Positions 1-4,642 of a stretch of DNA of 5,341 nucleotides are shown piece by piece (position 1 is the stretch's first letter; the number at the start of each line of letters is the position of its first letter). This DNA is from an uncultured Porphyromonas sp. Its GTDB lineage: Bacteria; Bacteroidota; Bacteroidia; Bacteroidales; Porphyromonadaceae. The stretch lies in NCBI GenBank assembly GCA_902465775.1, contig CABQOJ010000097.1:1-5341 (forward strand), given 5' to 3'. The position numbers were made by a program, and so were the translations under genes. Under the pieces are notes generated by a model. That model worked only from the letters and a program-made list of their open reading frames with translations, did not search any database and was not told the origin of the DNA.

Positions 1-547
1 CCAATATTGTGAGGGCTGTGATAGAGCTTTTGCAGAGCTCCTCCGTCGGTACGAAGCCGACATACATAACTATATTTTCCTGACTATCGCTGATAGCGAT
101 GCTGCTGACGATCTCTTCCAGGAGGTCTTCATCAAGGTGATGCGTACCCTCAAGGAGGGTAAGTATCGTGCCAAGGGTAAGTTTAAAGCTTGGCTCCTAC
201 GCCTGACGCACAACATGATGATGGATCACTTCCGCAGTGAGAAGCGATCACTCTACGTAACCAACTACGATGCCAATCAGCAGATCCTCGATCTGACACC
301 GGCGAGCGACCTGCCCGAAGACTTCTTTGACGATCAAGAGGCTATGTACCACCAGATATCGCTCTGCGTCGAGGACCTACCCGAGGCGCAGAAAGAGGTG
401 CTCAAGATGAGGATTTACGAAGATATCCCCTTCAAGGAGATCGCCGAGCGCACCGAGGTAAGCATCAGCACAGCCCTGGGACGTATGCGCTACGCGCTGA
501 TCAATCTGCGCAAGATGGTACGTGAGCGCAATATTGCGCCCGTCTAA
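1..547 (+). CDS. ECF-type RNA polymerase sigma factor, 5' end missing
   Basis: The frame is open from the left edge (first full codon at 2) to TAA at 545-547, giving 181 visible codons. Probably only some 10-15 residues are missing. The GTG at 137 lies inside sigma region 2 and is not a true start. Visible residues about 9-82 form region 2: AFAELLRRYE, the DLFQEVF motif at 38-43, and KFKAWLLRLTHN followed by DHFRSEKR, the -10-recognition helix. An acidic linker (about 95-115) leads to region 4 at about 118-172, with DLPEAQKEVLKMR, the helix-turn-helix FKEIAERTEVSISTALGRMR and a basic tail. Sigma factors of this type recruit RNA polymerase core to particular promoters. Region 1.1 and region 3 are absent, as is normal for ECF sigmas. 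The regulon cannot be read from the sequence, and no membrane anti-sigma gene follows in the window. The family call is secure; the subgroup is not assigned. Confidence 0.95.
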   Translation, partial: QYCEGCDRAFAELLRRYEADIHNYIFLTIADSDAADDLFQEVFIKVMRTLKEGKYRAKGKFKAWLLRLTHNMMMDHFRSEKRSLYVTNYDANQQILDLTPASDLPEDFFDDQEAMYHQISLCVEDLPEAQKEVLKMRIYEDIPFKEIAERTEVSISTALGRMRYALINLRKMVRERNIAPV

Positions 548-635
548 GCGTTTAGTCTGTGTACGGGGGATCTAGCAAGCTGTAACCCATCTAGACTGAC
601 AGCGTCGCCCTCCCCCATCACATGACTAGACGACT

Positions 636-770
636 ATGGATATACGACTACCTTATCTCACACCCACAAGTCTCTCCGAGGCTCTAGAGGCAGCCTCTCG
701 AGCTAGACAATCTACACATCACCAAGAGATGATACAGCATCTCCTCGATCTAGCGCAGAGCGGGGTGTAG
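636..770 (+). CDS. candidate small protein (44 aa) downstream of the sigma factor
   Basis: An ATG at 636 opens 44 codons ending at TAG 768-770, starting 88 bases after the sigma factor stop on the same strand. The product begins MDIRLPYLTPTSLSEALEA and continues as a probable amphipathic helix ending in LLDLAQSGV. It has no signal peptide, membrane segment or cysteine. Codon choice (CTA, CTC, CGA, AGA, CTT avoided) resembles the neighbouring genes. No Shine-Dalgarno sequence is visible, which is usual in Bacteroidota. An in-frame stop at 627-629 rules out a longer form. It could be translated from the sigma factor mRNA and might modulate the sigma factor, but that is speculation from position alone. 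I do not recognise a family. The length is short enough that a chance open frame remains possible. Confidence 0.45.
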   Translation: MDIRLPYLTPTSLSEALEAASRARQSTHHQEMIQHLLDLAQSGV

Positions 771-871
771 CAACTTCTATCTTGAAGAGATGCTATAAGC
801 CCACTTCCAAGCCTTCCAGCCAGCAATCACTGCGAGACAGATGCCCTGGCACTCGGGTCGAGAGACACACA

Positions 872-911
872 AAGCGAGCCGCCTAGTACTCAGAGACTAG
901 ACGGCTCGCTT
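872..911. terminator. probable bidirectional terminator hairpin between convergent genes
   Basis: A perfect 10-bp stem, AAGCGAGCCG (872-881) with CGGCTCGCTT (902-911), is extended after one C/A mismatch by CTAGT (883-887) with ACTAG (896-900), leaving an 8-base loop. It lies 100 bases after the small gene's stop and 34 bases beyond the stop of the leftward 809-residue gene, so it can serve both. The T-tracts are weak on both sides (CTTCTCTTA on the plus strand, CTTTGTGTGTCT on the minus strand), so termination efficiency is uncertain. The hairpin itself is clear. Confidence 0.8.
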
Positions 912-945
912 CTCTTATGGCGTCTTAGAGCTTATCGCTCAGGCA

Positions 946-3375
946 TCACTGTACGATCAGGCTATAGCTTGTGCCACCAGCCTGTACGATGTATCGCCCT
1001 GCGGGTAGACCGGTGAGATCTATCGTTGCCACATGCGACTCACTAGCCAGCGTCTCAGCGACCAGTGCACCTCGTAGATCATAGAGCATCACCCGTGTAC
1101 CAGTAGCAAGCCCCTCGATAGTCACCCGCTCACGAGCAGGGTTCGGATAGAGCGTCTGATGAGCCTCCTCAGGCGTAGCGATGGAGGTGTGATCGACAAA
1201 CTTCGCATGTATAGTCGTCGGCTCCTTGATGGTCACCTTGAGATCTCCCAGTATGCTACTACCATTGGCTGTAAGCTCCTCGAGGATCCAGTTCTCATTC
1301 TCAGGCACAGGCTTGAGGGTTAGCTCCTGATTGTAGAAGACCGAGTCAAGGTTTACCCATTCTGGAGCTACCTTAATGTCTCCCTTACCTTCAACCTCTA
1401 TTTTGACTGGGTAGGATTGTAGTCCGAAGGCTACCACGATGGTTGTATTCTCCTCAATGACTACACTTGCGGCCTCGGTGATGTCGGTCTGATTAGCCTT
1501 GATATAGACTAGACGTCGTCCCTCAGCTGGGGTCGCCGATACCGTGATAGTTGTCCCCTTAGGCACCTCGTCATAATACTCAGCTCCCGAGAGCTTAACA
1601 ACTCCATCTCCGACTGTAATCAACTCTACTATGTAAGTGTCAGGTTTAGTTGAGGTGGAGCGAAAAGTGACACGGACGTCTAGAGGCTTGTCAACCGTTT
1701 GCGTAAAATGATCAGCCCCCTTGAAGAAGTCTCCTGCAGACTCTCCATCTAGATACCACTCGTCTACCACATAGCCATCGTTAGGTGTAGCAAGCAGATT
1801 GACCATAACACCCTGAGGCACTGAGTCGCCACTCTCGAAGGTCACCCTATTGCTAGCATCATCGTAGTAGTAGCCCGTCAGTCGGCCACCCTCGCCAGCC
1901 GTGTAGGTCACTGGATACGACGCAGGTTTCTCACCCGTAGACTCAAAGATAGCCTTTAGAGTCAGCGGTCCGTGCAGATTATAAGCATACTTATTCGGCT
2001 CTTCTGGATCAGGCATCACATCTTCATCGTTGACCACCCACTTCTGTAGCTTGTAGCCCTTATGTGGGATCGCAAGGAAGTTGATAAATGTCCCCTCAGG
2101 AAGAGTGGAGCCAGACTCCAGAGTGTTTATCACCATATACTGATCTTTGTAAGTCGCTGATAGCGTGCCACCATCACTAGCCGAGAAGTCGACAGTAAAG
2201 CGCTTAGGACCGCCCTGGGAGACGAAGGAAACGCGAATATCCTTGGGCTCATCAATCTTCACTCCCATGGAGCTATTCCCCTTGAAATAATCCACAGGCG
2301 TGTCATTGACGAACCACTCGCCCACCTCATACCCTTCGTTAGGAGTAGCAGTCAGATAGAGCTGGACATCCTTGGGGACCATGTCACCACTAGTGACGGC
2401 AACCTCTCTAATTCCTACATAGTAGACAGCTTCAACAGTTCCCCCCTCACCAGCCGTGTAGGTCACCTTGCACTGTTTGGGAATAAAGGTAACACGAATA
2501 CTCTTATCCTCTTGGACCTTAACGCCAAAGGGGCTACGCCCTTTAAGCATATCCACAGGCTTTCCGTTGTCAAACCACTCACCTACTTCGTAACCTTCGT
2601 TTGGTGTCGCTGTCAAGTAGACGGTCACGCCTTCTGGTACTGTACCACCACTTTCAAGAGTGAACTGCTTAAAGTCTTTGTCGTAGTAAATTGCCGTGAG
2701 AGATCCACCTTCCCCCGCGACGTAAGTGACCGTGTACGTCTTCGGAGCCTCTCCTATTTTCTCAAATACGGCTTTTATTTCGCGGTTCTCACTCAACGTG
2801 AAGAAGTAGGCGTTAGGATGGTTTTCATCAGGACTGACGTCAGTGCCGTTGATAACCCATTTCTGTAGTTTGTACCCATCACTAGGATTGGCAAAAAGAC
2901 TGATATAGGTACCCTTCGGTAGGCTCTCTCCACTATTCAAGTCTTGTGAGGCACTGCCTGGTAACTGATAAGTAGCAGTCAGCTGACCACCCTCACCCGC
3001 TGAGAATGTCACACGGTAGCTCTCAGGCGTAGCACTCGCTTTGAAAAAAGCTTCAACTGTCAAAGCTTGAGAAGGCAGTGGAATTTCTAGTTTGTTAGGC
3101 GACTGCGGATTAGATGGCATTTTATATCCATTGACCTTCCAATGCGAAAGCTCGTATCCATCTTTTGGCATGGCATAGAAGCGCAAGGTCGTTCCTTCTG
3201 CAAACTGAGCCCCCGACTCAAAGTCCGTCTCCGTGTTGGTCATGTAGTCCATCGTACATGCTTTCAAGGTTCCCCCCTCACCAGCCGTGTAGGTCACCTT
3301 GTACAGCTCCTGAGCAGACGATTGAATCGCCAGACTGAGGAGTGTCAGAGATAGTAGTAGCAGTAATCGTTTCAT
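946..3375 (-). CDS. secreted InlB-type B-repeat protein with T9SS C-terminal sorting domain
   Basis: The 809-residue product starts with a signal peptide (MKRLLLLLSLTLL..., probable cleavage SSA|Q at 21/22). Six B-type repeats follow at about 25-112, 120-205, 214-298, 302-385, 393-478 and 487-572. Each opens with a VTYTAGEGG-like strand, then ESG..VP.GV, then ATPNEGYE...W..NG, and closes with a strand like IRVTF. Two shorter, divergent repeats lie at about 581-650 and 655-727. Residues 732-809 form a type A T9SS sorting domain: YPNP at 743-746, LYDLRG at 764-769, LPAGRYIV at 790-797. In known systems this domain directs export across the outer membrane and is removed by the PorU sortase, usually with attachment to A-LPS. 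No enzymatic domain or catalytic motif is visible. An adhesive or structural surface role is likely by analogy with other B-repeat proteins but unproven. The start is fixed by the signal peptide. It has its own promoter region upstream and the 872-911 hairpin downstream. Confidence 0.93.
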   Translation of the reverse strand: MKRLLLLLSLTLLSLAIQSSAQELYKVTYTAGEGGTLKACTMDYMTNTETDFESGAQFAEGTTLRFYAMPKDGYELSHWKVNGYKMPSNPQSPNKLEIPLPSQALTVEAFFKASATPESYRVTFSAGEGGQLTATYQLPGSASQDLNSGESLPKGTYISLFANPSDGYKLQKWVINGTDVSPDENHPNAYFFTLSENREIKAVFEKIGEAPKTYTVTYVAGEGGSLTAIYYDKDFKQFTLESGGTVPEGVTVYLTATPNEGYEVGEWFDNGKPVDMLKGRSPFGVKVQEDKSIRVTFIPKQCKVTYTAGEGGTVEAVYYVGIREVAVTSGDMVPKDVQLYLTATPNEGYEVGEWFVNDTPVDYFKGNSSMGVKIDEPKDIRVSFVSQGGPKRFTVDFSASDGGTLSATYKDQYMVINTLESGSTLPEGTFINFLAIPHKGYKLQKWVVNDEDVMPDPEEPNKYAYNLHGPLTLKAIFESTGEKPASYPVTYTAGEGGRLTGYYYDDASNRVTFESGDSVPQGVMVNLLATPNDGYVVDEWYLDGESAGDFFKGADHFTQTVDKPLDVRVTFRSTSTKPDTYIVELITVGDGVVKLSGAEYYDEVPKGTTITVSATPAEGRRLVYIKANQTDITEAASVVIEENTTIVVAFGLQSYPVKIEVEGKGDIKVAPEWVNLDSVFYNQELTLKPVPENENWILEELTANGSSILGDLKVTIKEPTTIHAKFVDHTSIATPEEAHQTLYPNPARERVTIEGLATGTRVMLYDLRGALVAETLASESHVATIDLTGLPAGRYIVQAGGTSYSLIVQ
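1660..3303 (-). repeat. six InlB-type B-repeat units within the 809-aa protein (two subtypes, order AABBAB)
   Basis: Units in translation order are at about 3303-3040, 3018-2761, 2736-2482, 2472-2221, 2199-1942 and 1917-1660. Units 1, 2 and 5 (type A) carry a GYKLQKW..N core followed by a proline- and asparagine-rich stretch such as PDENHPN. Units 3, 4 and 6 (type B) carry GYEVGEWF.N..PVD.FKG. Each of the type A units 2 and 5 is joined to the following type B unit by a similar linker, EKIGEAPKT or ESTGEKPAS. This suggests that an A-B pair was duplicated and one B unit added. Two further degenerate units occupy about 1635-1426 and 1413-1195. Confidence 0.88.
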
Positions 3376-3439
3376 AAGCTATAGCGTTTTTAGAGTATGT
3401 GCATGTCTTGCATCAAAGCAATGCTAAGAGTTTTCATGG

Positions 3440-3472
3440 CAAATATAACAATCTTATTCGATATGCACGCAA
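3440..3472 (-). promoter_or_regulatory. probable Bacteroidota-type promoter for the B-repeat protein gene
   Basis: Read on the minus strand, TATATTTG (3447 down to 3440) matches the Bacteroidota -7 box TAnnTTTG exactly. A TTG at 3472-3470 lies 22 bases upstream as a -33 candidate, slightly longer than the usual spacing. This would give a leader of about 55-60 bases before the ATG at 3375. A second, weaker arrangement lies just downstream: TTGCTTTG at 3421-3414, with the TTTG of the first box acting as its -33 element at 18 bases. Which one is used cannot be decided from sequence. Confidence 0.5.
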
Positions 3473-3577
3473 TCATTGCAAAGACGCAAGCCTTACGAGT
3501 AATAGGTTACCAAATTTCATTGACCTAGTCGAATCTACGGGGCTGACGCATTATGAAGAAGAACTAGTCCTACGGAG

Positions 3578-3748
3578 CAAATCGTGAATTCCTCTGTGGA
3601 TATCTTTGTTTTTCCAGTGAGAGACGGAAAAACTCTTCGGACTTATGACTTCACTCTTCCGAAGTTTCATTTCATTCTTCCGAACTTTTATTTCGGTCCT
3701 CCGTGGGGAATTTTCGTTTGCTCCGTGGATATCCTCCATTTTCCACCA
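3578..3748. repeat. degenerate intergenic array, period about 21 bp
   Basis: Read on the minus strand, the region divides into units of 21-23 bases. The clear core is 3748-3728, 3727-3706, 3705-3683, 3682-3662 and 3661-3640. Most begin with CACGGAG or CGGAAGA and continue with purine-rich sequence such as GAAATGAAA. More degenerate copies extend to 3578. The junction GATATC|CACGGAG at 3733-3721 recurs as GATATC|CACAGAG at 3604-3592, 129 bases away, or about six periods. There are no terminal inverted repeats or flanking duplications to suggest a transposable element. Its function is unknown. Confidence 0.6.
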
Positions 3749-3774
3749 AGGCGTGTAGCGGTGATCGCCTAGAG

Positions 3775-3801
3775 TCACTAGTGCTACTAGTGCCACTAGG
3801 G
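3775..3801. repeat. 9-bp tandem repeat, three copies
   Basis: TCACTAGTG (3775-3783), CTACTAGTG (3784-3792) and CCACTAGGG (3793-3801) are contiguous. They share the core ACTAG, and CACTAGTG in the first unit is a perfect palindrome. The block could be a set of protein-binding sites upstream of the promoter at 3853 or simply a slippage product. Confidence 0.7.
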
Positions 3802-3811
3802 GTCCCTCTCG

Positions 3812-3846
3812 TCTCTAATCTCTAACCTCTAACTTCTAATCTCTGA
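3812..3846. repeat. 7-bp tandem repeat, five copies, next to a promoter
   Basis: TCTCTAA (3812-3818), TCTCTAA (3819-3825), CCTCTAA (3826-3832), CTTCTAA (3833-3839) and TCTCTGA (3840-3846) run head to tail. The block ends 6 bases before the TACCTTTG box at 3853. It therefore occupies the region where a -33 element should lie, and no TTG is present at the expected distance. A change in copy number would alter what sits upstream of the promoter. Confidence 0.8.
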
Positions 3847-3852
3847 TTTTAC

Positions 3853-3860
3853 TACCTTTG
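3853..3860 (+). promoter_or_regulatory. Bacteroidota -7 promoter box upstream of the 17-residue-repeat gene
   Basis: TACCTTTG matches TAnnTTTG exactly and lies 26 bases before the ATG at 3887, implying a leader of roughly 20 bases. The -33 position falls in the 7-bp tandem repeats and lacks a good TTG, so the promoter may be weak or dependent on an activator. The leader has no Shine-Dalgarno sequence. Confidence 0.6.
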
Positions 3861-3886
3861 CGTATGACATCTAGAGCGCTACGACT

Positions 3887-4552
3887 ATGCAACACTTTAC
3901 TATAAGAGCCATCCTGCTGTCGCTCCTGCTACTCCTAGGGGTGGGCTGTGCTACGGCACAGGTGCGCGCCATCACCAGCGATGGAGACGAGGTCATACTC
4001 TACCCCAATGGCACCTGGGAGTATCTCAACAGTCGCCCCGCCCCCAATCCCTACCAAGAGCCCTCAGCAACTATCGGGGCAGGCGCTTCGGGCAAGCGTA
4101 TCGGCATACTACTCAACAGGCAGCTATTCTTTATCCTCAGAGAGGGTCAGCTAGAGGACTTCTTCATCTACGACACGAGAGGACAGCTCGTCTACTCTTA
4201 CCGTGAGGGTGTCTACCGGATCCCCTACGGGTGGCAAGTAGAGTACGAACCGCTCTCCGACCGTGTGCGCCAATTCGGGCCCTACCAGTTTAGATACCAG
4301 CTTCTCTCGGAGCGACTAGAGCAGGTCGGAGCCTGCAAGATTGAGTACGAGCTCCTCTCCGAGCGTGTCAGAAGGGTCGGTGACTACAGCATCAGATACG
4401 ACCTCCTCTCCAACCGCATCACCGAGATCGGCAACATAAGGATCAACTACGATCCCTTCACGGAGCGCATCAGGGGTGTCAGCGGCACGGCGCCCGGCGT
4501 CGAGATCCAATTCCTGCGTGATGGCGGTGGTCGTCCACAACCCTTTCTGTAG
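3887..4552 (+). CDS. exported protein of unknown function with five 17-residue tandem repeats
   Basis: The 221-residue product has an N-terminal hydrophobic segment (about 8-19) and an export signal. Cleavage at ATA|Q (24/25) is likely. GVGC at 18-21 is a poor lipobox, so a lipoprotein is possible but less favoured. Residues 26-48 contain a V.AITSDGDEVILYPNGTWEY stretch of the 'DG.EV.L..DGTWEY' kind seen at the N-termini of many Bacteroidota exported proteins. A middle region (about 70-115) precedes five contiguous repeats at 116-132, 133-149, 150-166, 167-183 and 184-200. Their consensus is roughly x-x-[IVF]-x-Y-x-L-L-S-x-R-[IVL]-x-x-[IVF]-G-x, which suggests paired beta strands joined by turns. 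No catalytic motif is visible and no T9SS sorting domain is present, so it probably stays periplasmic or outer-membrane associated. The start is chosen for the signal peptide and its position after the -7 box; the earlier ATG at 3864 is in another frame. I do not recognise a named family. Confidence 0.9.
   Translation: MQHFTIRAILLSLLLLLGVGCATAQVRAITSDGDEVILYPNGTWEYLNSRPAPNPYQEPSATIGAGASGKRIGILLNRQLFFILREGQLEDFFIYDTRGQLVYSYREGVYRIPYGWQVEYEPLSDRVRQFGPYQFRYQLLSERLEQVGACKIEYELLSERVRRVGDYSIRYDLLSNRITEIGNIRINYDPFTERIRGVSGTAPGVEIQFLRDGGGRPQPFL
4232..4486 (+). repeat. five 51-bp (17-residue) in-frame coding repeats
   Basis: Units are 4232-4282, 4283-4333, 4334-4384, 4385-4435 and 4436-4486 with no insertions between them. 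Translated units are WQVEYEPLSDRVRQFGP, YQFRYQLLSERLEQVGA, CKIEYELLSERVRRVGD, YSIRYDLLSNRITEIGN and IRINYDPFTERIRGVSG. The middle three are most alike, and the outer two carry proline at the sixth position of the motif (EP, DP). The nucleotide sequences have diverged, so the array is not recent. Confidence 0.93.
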
Positions 4553-4558
4553 TACCAC

Positions 4559-4582
4559 CTATTATTAATAGTGCAAGCTTGC
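4559..4582. other. two adjacent short palindromes after the 17-residue-repeat gene
   Basis: CTATTATTAATAG (4559-4571) is a perfect inverted repeat around a central T, and GCAAGCTTGC (4573-4582) is a perfect 10-bp palindrome, separated by one base. They lie in the 90-base gap between the repeat-protein stop and the recombinase start. Neither has a good loop or T-tract for a terminator, so an operator or chance occurrence are the alternatives. Confidence 0.4.
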
Positions 4583-4642
4583 CCTGTACCCTATCAGAAC
4601 GCACGGGCAGAACGCTTGACACAGCCATATATTAAGCATACC

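Larger units (their letters stand above)
3376..3886. other. 511-base divergent intergenic region, repeat-rich, no convincing gene
   Basis: This gap separates the leftward B-repeat gene from the rightward 17-residue-repeat gene. From left to right it holds the minus-strand promoter area (3414-3472), about 95 bases with no recognisable feature (3473-3566), a degenerate array with a period of about 21 bp (about 3578-3748), a 9-bp tandem triplet (3775-3801), a 7-bp tandem repeat (3812-3846) and a plus-strand promoter box (3853-3860). Several short frames stay open on both strands here. They follow from the repeat period being close to a multiple of three, and their products are low-complexity with no domain, so I do not call them as genes. 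Confidence 0.75.

Noticed and set aside
565..616. GGGGGA (565-570) and TCCCCC (611-616) as a hairpin after the sigma factor gene
   Set aside because: A six-pair stem with a 40-base loop and no T-tract is weak, and the hairpin at 872-911 is a far better terminator.
2512..2868. Plus-strand open frame of 118 codons opposite the B-repeat gene
   Set aside because: It is antisense to well-supported repeat-coding sequence, has no domain or export signal, and its codon use is unlike the neighbours; it is a shadow of the minus-strand gene.
3142..3354. Plus-strand open frame of 70 codons opposite the signal peptide and first repeat
   Set aside because: It overlaps the clear start of the minus-strand secreted protein and its product is basic and featureless.
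3399..3587. Plus-strand open frame of 62 codons in the divergent intergenic region
   Set aside because: It runs across the minus-strand promoter area, the product has no recognisable features, and nothing upstream looks like a promoter for it.
3578..3748. CRISPR array
   Set aside because: The units are degenerate and contiguous, with no unique spacers of constant length and no cas genes nearby.
3551..3796. Open frames on both strands across the 21-bp-period array
   Set aside because: They exist because the repeat period is close to seven codons. The predicted products are low-complexity, basic and without domains, so the DNA repeat is the better explanation.
4316..4558. Minus-strand open frame of 80 codons opposite the 17-residue repeats
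   Set aside because: It is a repetitive shadow of the plus-strand repeat gene, with no promoter or start context.
4582..4608. GCCC...GGGC inverted repeat considered as a terminator for the 17-residue-repeat gene
   Set aside because: Only four base pairs are sound, the loop is long and no T-tract follows.
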